A DNA stretch of 7,881 bases from Anaerolineaceae bacterium (lineage in GTDB: Bacteria; Chloroflexota; Anaerolineae; Anaerolineales; Anaerolineaceae): assembly GCA_017995665.1 (NCBI GenBank), contig JAGOIM010000065.1, positions 1-7,881 on the forward strand, read 5' to 3'. Below the pieces are notes generated by a model, which saw only the letters and a list, made by a program, of their open reading frames with translations, did not search any database and was not told the origin of the DNA. Positions within the stretch are counted from its first letter, which is position 1; each line of letters begins with the position of its first letter. Positions 1 to 5,698 of this stretch are shown here, one piece after another. Made by a program: the position numbers and the translations under genes.

Positions 1-333
1 TCTGTGGCTTCTCCCAACCGCGAAACCGAAGCGATGCTTGATGGCACCGACGCAGTCAGCGACTGGCCTATTTTGAACGCTTTGCTCAATACGGCAAACG
101 GCGCAACCTGGGTCAGCTTCCATCATGGCGGCGGTGTCGGGATTGGCTATAGCCAGCATGCCGGTCAGGTAATCGTTGCCGATGGAACGCCTGAAGCGGC
201 ACTTCGTCTGAAGCGCGTCCTGGTTGGCGACCCTGGTATGGGCGTTATCCGTCATGTTGATGCCGGTTATCCTGAAGCAATCTCCTTCGCAAAGGCACAC
301 GGGGTAAAAATCCCGATGATGCCCAAGGAATAA
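1..333 (+). CDS. hutU: Urocanate hydratase, C-terminal part (5' end outside window)
   Basis: Urocanate hydratase is a cytoplasmic NAD+-dependent enzyme that converts urocanate to 4-imidazolone-5-propanoate, the second step of histidine degradation. About 110 C-terminal residues are visible, out of roughly 550 in the family. Recognition rests on the family-typical opening [12 protein letters not shown], the segment [19 protein letters not shown], and the glycine-rich [15 protein letters not shown] that contributes to the NAD+ site, followed by [11 protein letters not shown] and RHVDAGY. The upstream signature with the active-site cysteine lies outside the window. The gene ends in a double stop (TAATAA, 331-336). 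The ribosome-binding site of the next gene (AAGGAA, 325-330) lies in its last codons, so it is probably co-transcribed with the two small genes downstream. The reading frame is intact throughout. Confidence 0.97.
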   Translation, partial: SVASPNRETEAMLDGTDAVSDWPILNALLNTANGATWVSFHHGGGVGIGYSQHAGQVIVADGTPEAALRLKRVLVGDPGMGVIRHVDAGYPEAISFAKAHGVKIPMMPKE

Positions 334-340
334 TAAACAA

Positions 341-715
341 ATGAAATCCAGGCGGTTTGGTTTTTTCTTCCTCACGATTCTGCTCGGAATTGTCGCGGGT
401 TTGGCTTTTGGTTGGCTGGCAATGCCACCCAAAGCCGCCCAAAACGCCGATATGGAACGCTTGAGGGTGGATTACCAAACCGACCTGGTTTTGATGTTGG
501 CCGAATCTTTTCAAAAAGAAGCGGACAGCCTCTTTACATTGAACGAATTGGCAAAAATTAGCAGCGAAGACCCGCTGACTTTTATCGGAAACAGCCTTGT
601 CTATGCTCAAAAAGTGGGCTATCCGCAAGAGGATCTGAACTTAATCATCAACCTCTTAACCCAAATTGACCCCCAAATTTATCAAAACTGGAAGCTGCAA
701 AATGGAAGAAACTAA
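341..715 (+). CDS. Small membrane-anchored protein of unknown function, first of a tandem pair
   Basis: I do not recognise this 124-residue protein. It has a short basic N-terminus (MKSRR), then one hydrophobic segment at about residues 7-28 with glycine spacing (GIVAGLAFG). The rest is a largely helical, acidic tail that is probably outside the membrane (positive-inside rule). The tail contains the pattern DYQTDLVLMLAESF...EADSLFTLNELAKI..EDPLTFI at about residues 44-82, which resembles a degenerate TPR-like helix pair, although no TPR family is confidently assigned. It starts 7 nt after hutU, with AAGGAA as a likely ribosome-binding site about 10 nt upstream. Its last 14 nt overlap the next gene. 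The next protein has the same architecture and aligns with it, so the two are probably paralogues. The hydrophobic segment could be an uncleaved signal anchor. Any link to histidine catabolism rests only on gene order. Confidence 0.85.
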   Translation: MKSRRFGFFFLTILLGIVAGLAFGWLAMPPKAAQNADMERLRVDYQTDLVLMLAESFQKEADSLFTLNELAKISSEDPLTFIGNSLVYAQKVGYPQEDLNLIINLLTQIDPQIYQNWKLQNGRN

Positions 716-1064
716 AGCGAATAGCAATTGGTATTTGCTGACCGGTTTAATTTTCGGTTTGCTGCTTGGCTTGGTTTTTTCGACTTTGGTTTTTCCGGCT
801 GAAAATGCCCAGGCTTTACCGAATGAACTTAACGATGCCGCAAAAGCCGAATATCGTACGATGATTGCGACTGCTTACGTTGCTAATCAAGACCTTGACC
901 GCGCTTTGAGCCGTCTGGAATTGCTCAAAGATCCCGACCCACTCGTCGCCCTCACTGCCCAGGCACAAAATATGTTGGCAAATGGCGATTCTGAGCATGC
1001 TGCCAAAGCCTTGGCAGAGCTGGCAAGCCAACTGAGCCAGTCCTTAACCCCACCAAATCCTTAG
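702..1064 (+). CDS. Small membrane-anchored protein of unknown function, second of a tandem pair
   Basis: This 120-residue protein has a short polar N-terminus, a membrane segment at about residues 11-32 (LLTGLIFGLLLGLVFSTLVF), and a soluble alanine- and leucine-rich helical tail ending in TPPNP. I chose the ATG at 702 because a GGAAG ribosome-binding motif sits 7 nt upstream and because the membrane segment then lies at the same depth as in the preceding protein. An in-frame ATG at 666 would add 12 residues deep inside the upstream gene. The tail pattern EYRTMIATAYVANQDLDRAL followed by RLELLK and DPDPLVAL lines up with the preceding protein's DYQTDLVLMLAESF...ADSLFTLNELAKI..EDPLTFI. This points to divergent tandem duplication. 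The 14-nt overlap favours translational coupling. No catalytic motif is visible. A scaffold or regulatory role through TPR-like helices is possible but unproven. Confidence 0.85.
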   Translation: MEETKANSNWYLLTGLIFGLLLGLVFSTLVFPAENAQALPNELNDAAKAEYRTMIATAYVANQDLDRALSRLELLKDPDPLVALTAQAQNMLANGDSEHAAKALAELASQLSQSLTPPNP

Positions 1065-1173
1065 GGGAAGACCCGCCTTTTAGTAGGTCGGAATGCACCT
1101 CTTTTGTGCACTCCGACATTTCATATTCGGAAATCTACGGAGAGTGTCGAAGTCGGCAAAAAAGGCGGTCCCC
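1064..1173. repeat. Long interrupted inverted repeat in the convergent intergenic region
   Basis: The left arm at 1064-1081 (GGGGA, a 4-nt bulge, then CCGCCTTTT) pairs with the right arm at 1160-1173 (AAAAGGCGGTCCCC), giving 14 matched base pairs. The 78-nt loop encloses a second hairpin at 1087-1117. The repeat starts inside the stop codon of the last plus-strand gene and fills most of the gap to the opposing gene. An 8-bp direct repeat (ATCTACGG at 1133-1140 and 1201-1208) lies in or near it. It encodes nothing evident. It may be an RNA-level structure, or a dispersed intergenic element, between convergent operons. Confidence 0.55.
1087..1117. repeat. 12-bp hairpin with one mismatch
   Basis: GTCGGAATGCAC at 1087-1098 faces GTGCACTCCGAC at 1106-1117 across a 7-nt loop (CTCTTTT). 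Eleven of 12 positions pair, with a single A/C mismatch. No run of T follows on either strand, so it is not a classic intrinsic terminator. It sits inside the larger inverted repeat and may belong to a REP-like or MITE-like intergenic element. The mismatch on an otherwise perfect stem suggests some decay or tolerance at that position. Confidence 0.7.
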
Positions 1174-1210
1174 GTTCACTGCGTTCCGGCACTTCGTCCG
1201 ATCTACGGGT

Positions 1211-1243
1211 ATTATCCCCTAACGAAGGGGTTATTGTTTTTTT
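1211..1243 (+). terminator. Intrinsic terminator for the plus-strand hutU operon
   Basis: The stem CCCCT (1216-1220) / AGGGG (1226-1230), with an AACGA loop, can extend outward by A-T and T-A pairs. It is followed by TTATTG and seven T residues (1237-1243). Reading rightward this is a typical Rho-independent terminator, about 150 nt past the last plus-strand gene. On the other strand the same bases encode the last residues (KNNNPFVRG) and stop codon of the MBL-fold hydrolase, so terminator and coding sequence share DNA. Leftward reading shows no T tract, so it should not terminate the minus-strand operon. Confidence 0.7.
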
Positions 1244-1862
1244 CGTGGGCGACGGTGGTGAAATCCATATGCCCCGGGAGCAAAACCGTCTCATCAGGCA
1301 AGCTGTAAATCTGTTCGCGGATGTTTTTCAAGAGCAAGTTGTGATCGCTGCCTTCGAAATCAGTTCTGCCAATACTTTCCTTAAATATCGCATCGCCGAC
1401 AATTGCAACTCCCAAAGAAGGAACGTAAAACATGACCGAACCGGGGTTATGCCCGGATACATCACGCACTTCAACTACTTTTTCTTCACTCTCCGGATTC
1501 AAAGCAAGCCACATTCCGGCTTTCAGCGGAATATCCACCCGCGGCACTTCGTCAACCGAAACGCCAAAGCTGTGCGAAGGAGGGTTTGCTTTTGACCATT
1601 CAAAGCTCTCAAGCGACATCGCAATCGGAATCGGGGATTCAAAAGCTTCACTAAGCGCTTTCACACCGGCAATATGGTCAAAATGACCATGAGTTACCCA
1701 AATTTGGCGCAAGTTCCATCCCTTTGAGCGGATGTAATCAAGCTGAGCCTGGGGAGAAAAGCCCGGGTCGATGATTACACAGTCCTTTGTCTCTTCATCC
1801 ACCAGAAAATAAACATTATTCCCCATCGAACCAATCGTCAGACTATCCCAATTAAGTTTCAT
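1212..1862 (-). CDS. Metallo-beta-lactamase-fold hydrolase, glyoxalase II-like
   Basis: This 216-residue cytoplasmic protein has the complete MBL metal site. The motif THGHFDH spans residues 57-63 (H58, H60, D62, H63). The third histidine is H138 in SGHNPGSV, the bridging aspartate is D157 in GDAIF, and the last histidine is H198 in LPGH. The GDxIFxxxIGRTDF segment and the C-terminal NPF are typical of the short hydroxyacylglutathione-hydrolase-like (YcbL/GloB-related) group. Members are about 200-220 residues and lack the long C-terminal substrate domain of true glyoxalase II, so the substrate (a thioester such as a glyoxalase intermediate, or another ester) is not settled. It is last in the operon. 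Its ATG lies 1 nt after the M24 peptidase stop, and its ribosome-binding site (AGAGGA, 1867-1872) is inside that gene's end, which implies coupling. The usual GHGP after the last histidine is GHMD here. Confidence 0.93.
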   Translation of the reverse strand: MKLNWDSLTIGSMGNNVYFLVDEETKDCVIIDPGFSPQAQLDYIRSKGWNLRQIWVTHGHFDHIAGVKALSEAFESPIPIAMSLESFEWSKANPPSHSFGVSVDEVPRVDIPLKAGMWLALNPESEEKVVEVRDVSGHNPGSVMFYVPSLGVAIVGDAIFKESIGRTDFEGSDHNLLLKNIREQIYSLPDETVLLPGHMDFTTVAHEKNNNPFVRG

Positions 1863-1863
1863 C

Positions 1864-3000
1864 TTATCCTCTAAAAAAACCGAGCAATTCCAAATAGCGC
1901 GAGATGGTCATCACTTCCCGAGGCAATGTGCTCAAACTAAGCAAGCCTTCCGAAGTAACCACAACATCGTCCTCAATCCTCACTCCGCCAATTTCAGGAT
2001 GATAGATACCGGGTTCGATAGTGAAAACCATGCCTTCTTTCAGAATTTGAGGGTTCCCTGCGAAGATAAAAGGCGCTTCGTGGGCTTCCATCCCCAAACC
2101 GTGTCCGGTTCGATGAGTGAAATAGACTCCGTAGCCACTTTCTTCTATTTCGTCCCGGGCGATTTTGTCAATCTCTCCGGCTGTCATACCGGCTTTTCCC
2201 TGGGCTACGGCATAGTGATTTGCTCTTTGAACAGTTTCGGCAAGCTTCTGCATTTCTTCCGCAGAACTTCCAACGAAGAAGGTCCGGGTAATATCCGAAA
2301 AATAGCCCTCAAAGCCGGCACCCCAATCGAAAAGCAAAACGTCGTTTTCTTCCAATTTACGTTCGCTTGGCGTGGCATGAGGGTTTGCCGTGTTCAATCC
2401 GGAAGAAACAATCGGCATAAAGGGTAATTCGGCATCGGAGCCGTGGCGATAAAGTTGCACCAGCAGTTCGTTCGCAATTTCCTTTTCGGTTTGACCGACT
2501 TTTACCGTTTTCAAGGTTTCGATTAATGCTTCTTCGGCAATCTCAGCTGCTTTTCTCATCTTTGCCAAGTCGTCTTGGTCTTTATAGAGTCTTAATTCTG
2601 CAAAAAGATTTGAAGCATCGACAAAAATTGCAGCAGGCAAGGCTTTTTGTAAGAAATTCAGTTCCAAAAAGCGCAAACTGGTCGCTTCTAGCCCAATTCT
2701 CAAATCTTTTTCAGCATAAACTGCAAGGGCTTTTTCAAAAACGGATTGCCAACTTGAAGGGTTATCCCCAAAGCTATGAATCTGAAGATGATCTTCCATT
2801 CCGGCGAGTTTCGCCAGTTCCAATTCAGGCAAAATCATGATTGGCTTGCCTATTTTAGGAACAAAAAGCAGCACAGGGCGTTCCATCAGGTGAAATTCCA
2901 AACCTGTCAAATAACGCAAACTTGCACTGGGGTTTACAACCACGCCATCCAGCTCAGTTTGCGCTAAAAGTTTTTGTAAAGTTTCTATTCTATTGTTCAT
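1864..3000 (-). CDS. M24-family metallopeptidase, Xaa-Pro peptidase type
   Basis: This predicted cytoplasmic aminopeptidase or dipeptidase cleaves next to proline. Its 378 residues fit the two-domain PepQ/PepP-like group. A creatinase-type N-terminal domain covers about 1-135 (DGVVVNPSASLRYLTG near the start), and the pita-bread catalytic domain covers about 145-370. All five dinuclear-metal ligands are present: D225 (LLFDWG), D236 (FSDITRTF), H300 (TGHGLGMEAHE), E329 (TIEPGIY) and E343 (VRIEDDV). Conserved active-site histidines H208 (NPHAT) and H307 are also seen. It starts 6 nt after the small membrane protein gene, with AGGGA just upstream. Aminopeptidase and dipeptidase (prolidase) activity cannot be separated from the sequence alone, so I give no symbol. 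With the three M42 peptidases it would complete the breakdown of proline-containing peptides. Confidence 0.95.
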   Translation of the reverse strand: MNNRIETLQKLLAQTELDGVVVNPSASLRYLTGLEFHLMERPVLLFVPKIGKPIMILPELELAKLAGMEDHLQIHSFGDNPSSWQSVFEKALAVYAEKDLRIGLEATSLRFLELNFLQKALPAAIFVDASNLFAELRLYKDQDDLAKMRKAAEIAEEALIETLKTVKVGQTEKEIANELLVQLYRHGSDAELPFMPIVSSGLNTANPHATPSERKLEENDVLLFDWGAGFEGYFSDITRTFFVGSSAEEMQKLAETVQRANHYAVAQGKAGMTAGEIDKIARDEIEESGYGVYFTHRTGHGLGMEAHEAPFIFAGNPQILKEGMVFTIEPGIYHPEIGGVRIEDDVVVTSEGLLSLSTLPREVMTISRYLELLGFFRG

Positions 3001-3006
3001 AATTCC

Positions 3007-3336
3007 CTAAGATTTTCGGCGCAGAATTGCCTCGCGAAGAACCGCAAAGAGCACAACAAAGACAAGCACCCCTCCCATCGCCAAAATCCCATTGGTGTTG
3101 ACAACCGGCGGTTCATAAAGCGGATAGGAATCAACTTCATCAATATCAGAATTTGGGTTTGCGGTGGCTTCAGCTTGGAAGGCGACAGCTGTTTCGGTTA
3201 TATCCAGGCTGGTTGAGGATTTACTGCGATCGCTGTTCATTACAAGAATAAGTAAAGCGAGAACCATCAATCCAATCACAATCATCGTCCAGATTGTGCC
3301 TTTTAAGTGTTTTTGTTTTATCTCAAACGGACTCAT
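3007..3336 (-). CDS. Small protein with two membrane segments, unknown function
   Basis: I do not recognise this 109-residue protein. It has a polar, lysine-containing N-terminus, a first hydrophobic helix at about residues 15-33 (WTMIVIGLMVLALLILVM), and an acidic, proline-containing loop of about 48 residues (34-82). A second helix follows at about 83-100 (GILAMGGVLVFVVLFAVL), then a basic end, RRKS. The charge pattern predicts both ends inside and the loop outside. Its start overlaps the stop of the solute-binding lipoprotein gene in an ATGA (3333-3336), so translation is probably coupled. GAGAG, 6 nt upstream of the ATG, is a modest ribosome-binding site. The outside loop could contact the lipoprotein, but this rests only on the overlap and topology. 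It has no transporter-permease motif and is too short to be an ABC permease. Confidence 0.82.
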   Translation of the reverse strand: MSPFEIKQKHLKGTIWTMIVIGLMVLALLILVMNSDRSKSSTSLDITETAVAFQAEATANPNSDIDEVDSYPLYEPPVVNTNGILAMGGVLVFVVLFAVLREAILRRKS

Positions 3337-4652
3337 TTGATACTCTCAATAGTTGTCTTTGTCGTTTCGAGCGGGTCGGCACTATCTACCAAAATTAACA
3401 AGCTGGCGTTTCGCAATGCAGGCCCAAGCCGGTTGACTATTTCTTCGGGTGGAAAGAGTTTCGTTGCCTTGCCAAGCTGAAGGAGGGCGGGTTTTAAGTC
3501 TTCGTTTTCCCATTTTTCCAGGGCAGAAGAACGCGCTGGCAACCAGCCCAAAGCCTCTGTCCATTCTGCCAAAAAGTCTGCTTCCGAAAGCTCTTCCAAT
3601 AGATCGAGGGCAAGTTCTTGTCTGATTGGGTTGCTGTTCCCCAAAGCCCAGCCATAGCTATCGCCCAGAGTGATTTCAGGCTCAGTCAAAGCAGGCAAAG
3701 GATGATTCACCTCAAAGTTGTGGTTGAGCACAATGCTCAGTGGCACAACCGCCGTATCAATGTTGCGATTGATATAAGCCGTCCAGACCTGATCGTTGGT
3801 TTGGAAGCCGGCAGTCAAATTGCTGATATGCAAACTTCCTTTTCCCTCCCGCAAAACGGTAAAAGCAGCCAAAAGGGGTTCTTCTTCCAAAATCGCCCTG
3901 CCTTGTGCATCCATCACCTTTCCACCAAGCGCTTGATACAACATCAGCATATATTCAGCCTGGGGATCGTCGGAGGCAAAGCCAAAATAGCCAAAATTGG
4001 TGCTAATGTCCTTCCAATCATTCGATGGTGGCAAAAGAGAATCCTGGCGATAGACCATTACCAATGGGTTCGCCATGATAGGCAGAACCGGAAGCTCAAC
4101 ATCCATCTGCGCCAGTTCCTCACCAAAAGGATACCAATCGCTCTCAGTCAACATCTCCTCCAGCTGCTCGTTAGCAAAAATTAAATCACGCTCTTGAGCA
4201 AGCCGGAGGTCATCTGTCGTCAAAACAATCAAATCGGGCGAAGTATGCGGTGCCGCAAGGCTGGAAGCGGTCAGGGAATCGAGCAGACTTCCTGTACCGG
4301 TTTGAGACTTGATGCGAATTTCAACATCAATCGCTCGTTCTGTTGAAAAAGCATTAATTTTTTCGGAAAGAATATTCCCTGCCGGAGTATCATCAAGTGG
4401 GCTCAACTCCGGTGGAAACCAGATAATCAAGGAATCCACCGTTTCAACAGGAGTAGCGGTTGCTTCAGGCGCCTCTGTTTCCGGGACTGCCGTTTTCTCA
4501 GGCGTCGGAGACGGCGGTGCCAAATTTGGCATTTGGGTATTGAGCCAGGGTAATTCAACTTCTATAGGCAAGCTTTCGCATGCGGCAAGCAAGAACAACA
4601 TCAAAACGATGCTCAAACTCAAACTGCGAAATCTCAACTGCTTTCTTTTCAT
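3333..4652 (-). CDS. Extracellular solute-binding lipoprotein (family 1 type)
   Basis: This 439-residue lipoprotein is predicted to be anchored on the outer face of the membrane. Its signal peptide has a basic start (MKRKQLRFR), a hydrophobic core, and a lipobox LAAC with the lipidated cysteine at 25. A low-complexity linker rich in P, T, E and A (about 43-72) leads to a bilobal binding domain. Supporting motifs are DSLIIWFPPEL at the domain start, PDLIVLTTDDLRLA, LPVLPIMANPLVMVYRQD, and the late TEALGWLPARSSALEKW, all typical of ABC sugar/oligosaccharide-type binding proteins. No permease or ATPase is nearby. It may serve a distant transporter, or act only with the two-TM protein downstream. 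The ligand is unknown; the peptidase neighbours suggest peptides, whereas family 1 usually binds sugars. It is the only operon gene without a clear ribosome-binding site before its ATG, and the 34-nt gap upstream is the longest in the operon. Confidence 0.88.
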   Translation of the reverse strand: MKRKQLRFRSLSLSIVLMLFLLAACESLPIEVELPWLNTQMPNLAPPSPTPEKTAVPETEAPEATATPVETVDSLIIWFPPELSPLDDTPAGNILSEKINAFSTERAIDVEIRIKSQTGTGSLLDSLTASSLAAPHTSPDLIVLTTDDLRLAQERDLIFANEQLEEMLTESDWYPFGEELAQMDVELPVLPIMANPLVMVYRQDSLLPPSNDWKDISTNFGYFGFASDDPQAEYMLMLYQALGGKVMDAQGRAILEEEPLLAAFTVLREGKGSLHISNLTAGFQTNDQVWTAYINRNIDTAVVPLSIVLNHNFEVNHPLPALTEPEITLGDSYGWALGNSNPIRQELALDLLEELSEADFLAEWTEALGWLPARSSALEKWENEDLKPALLQLGKATKLFPPEEIVNRLGPALRNASLLILVDSADPLETTKTTIESIK

Positions 4653-4658
4653 GCTTCA

Positions 4659-4664
4659 ATTGTA
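4659..4664 (-). promoter_or_regulatory. Candidate -10 element for leaderless transcription of the lipoprotein gene
   Basis: Reading leftward, TACAAT (5 of 6 matches to TATAAT) ends 6 nt before the ATG of the solute-binding lipoprotein gene. That places it exactly at -12 to -7 if transcription starts at the A of the ATG. No Shine-Dalgarno motif precedes this ATG, unlike its operon neighbours. The region 17 nt further upstream (AGGATT) is a poor -35 match. It is a weak prediction that could instead be a chance AT-rich hexamer. Confidence 0.3.
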
Positions 4665-4686
4665 AAGCAAAATTTATGCTTAATCC

Positions 4687-5697
4687 TTAGAATTCAATTT
4701 TCTTGCTAACCAAACCAGCCAGCAAGTCAACACAATGTTCCAGATCGTCCCGGTCAATCATTTCTGAAGGTGAATGAATATAACGGCAAGGAATCGAAAG
4801 ACAACCGGCCGGAACACCGGCTCTTGTTTTTTGAATCGAAGCTCCGTCTGTACCACCGGCTTCCAAAACTTCCATCTGATAAGGCATACCTTGTGATTTG
4901 GCTTCTTCGACCATCCAATTAATCACACGAGGGTCAGCCAGGAAGGAGGAATCACGCACTTTAATCGCCGGTCCATTGCCCAAAGCGACTTCCATTTTGG
5001 CAGAACGCGGGGTATCACCGGTTCGGGTTACGTCCACCGCAATGCCAACTTCGGGGTCAACGCCATAAGCAGCGGTCATCGCACCGCGCAAACCGACTTC
5101 TTCCTGAACGCTAAAGACAAAATAGACTTCGTTTGGTCCCGGTTGCATCTTCTTAATCGCGCCAATTGCCACGGCTACCGCAGCGCGGTCATCCAGCGAT
5201 TTTGCCACAAGGCGTTTGCCGAGATTCAAGAAAGGTCGCTCAAAACCGGCAACATCGCCGACAGTGACTTTGCTGTCTTGCTTCGAAGTTGCACCGGTAT
5301 CAATGAAAAGTTTCGCCAAACTGGGTTGCTCATTGGCATCCAAACGTTCCATGCCAATCACGCCTTGAGTCCCATTCATAAACAAAACCCGGTTTCCAAT
5401 ACAGGTCAAGGGGCTGACACCGCCAATTGCAGTAAAACGGGCAAAGCCGTTCTCGTCAACATGGGTAACCATCAGGCCAATTTCATCCGTATGGGCAGAA
5501 ATCATCAGGCGTTTGCCGCCTTCGGCTTTTGTGCCCTTGCGAGCAATCAAATTGCCGAGGGCATCGGTGTACATATCATCCACATAATCGCGGATTTCAT
5601 CTTCGATTTTATTGCGAATAATTCGTTCAGAACCGGAAGGGCCGGGAGTTTCAACCAGCATTTCCAAAGTTTTTAATAAGTCAAAATTTTCTGCCAT
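4687..5697 (-). CDS. M42-family aminopeptidase (third gene of the triplet)
   Basis: This 336-residue cytoplasmic dinuclear metallo-aminopeptidase belongs to the M42 (TET/FrvX/YsdC, glutamyl aminopeptidase) family, whose members usually assemble as dodecameric tetrahedra that trim peptides. Active-site residues are complete: H69 and D71 (SAHTDEIG), D169 in LDDR, catalytic E199 and ligand E200 (SVQEEVG), D222 (AVDVT), and H308 (RYIHSPSEM). The dimerisation/lid domain inserts between about residues 75 and 165. GGTDG at 281-285 is the usual active-site loop. It starts 1 nt after the preceding M42 stop, and AGGAG (5705-5709), 7 nt before the ATG, is the strongest ribosome-binding site in the operon. 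Of the other two M42 proteins it is closer to its immediate upstream neighbour (shared TDA.GN and GLRGA). Which N-terminal residue it removes cannot be read from the sequence. Confidence 0.95.
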   Translation of the reverse strand: MAENFDLLKTLEMLVETPGPSGSERIIRNKIEDEIRDYVDDMYTDALGNLIARKGTKAEGGKRLMISAHTDEIGLMVTHVDENGFARFTAIGGVSPLTCIGNRVLFMNGTQGVIGMERLDANEQPSLAKLFIDTGATSKQDSKVTVGDVAGFERPFLNLGKRLVAKSLDDRAAVAVAIGAIKKMQPGPNEVYFVFSVQEEVGLRGAMTAAYGVDPEVGIAVDVTRTGDTPRSAKMEVALGNGPAIKVRDSSFLADPRVINWMVEEAKSQGMPYQMEVLEAGGTDGASIQKTRAGVPAGCLSIPCRYIHSPSEMIDRDDLEHCVDLLAGLVSKKIEF

Positions 5698-5698
5698 T

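Noticed and set aside
245..628. Minus-strand open frame of 127 codons opposite hutU and the first small gene
   Set aside because: It spans the junction of two well-supported plus-strand genes, including hutU, and has low-quality composition. It is a shadow frame.
666..701. Earlier ATG for the second small membrane protein
   Set aside because: It would add 12 polar residues with no ribosome-binding motif and a 50-nt overlap. The ATG at 702 has GGAAG upstream and matches the paralogue's architecture.
1104..1595. Plus-strand open frame of 163 codons opposite the MBL hydrolase
   Set aside because: It lies antisense to a gene with full catalytic motifs, runs through the terminator and inverted repeat, and its translation has no recognisable domain.
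3618..4184. Plus-strand open frame of 188 codons opposite the lipoprotein gene
   Set aside because: The minus strand encodes a lipoprotein with signal peptide, lipobox and binding-domain motifs. The antisense frame shows no domain.
3007..4652. Complete ABC importer formed by the lipoprotein and its neighbour
   Set aside because: The neighbour is only 109 residues with two membrane segments and no permease loop motif, and no ATPase (Walker A/B, signature) is encoded in the window.
4665..4681. Hairpin AAGCA/TGCTT between the third M42 gene and the lipoprotein gene, considered as a terminator
   Set aside because: The stem is only 5 bp, AT-rich, with a 7-nt loop and no following T tract in the transcribed direction.
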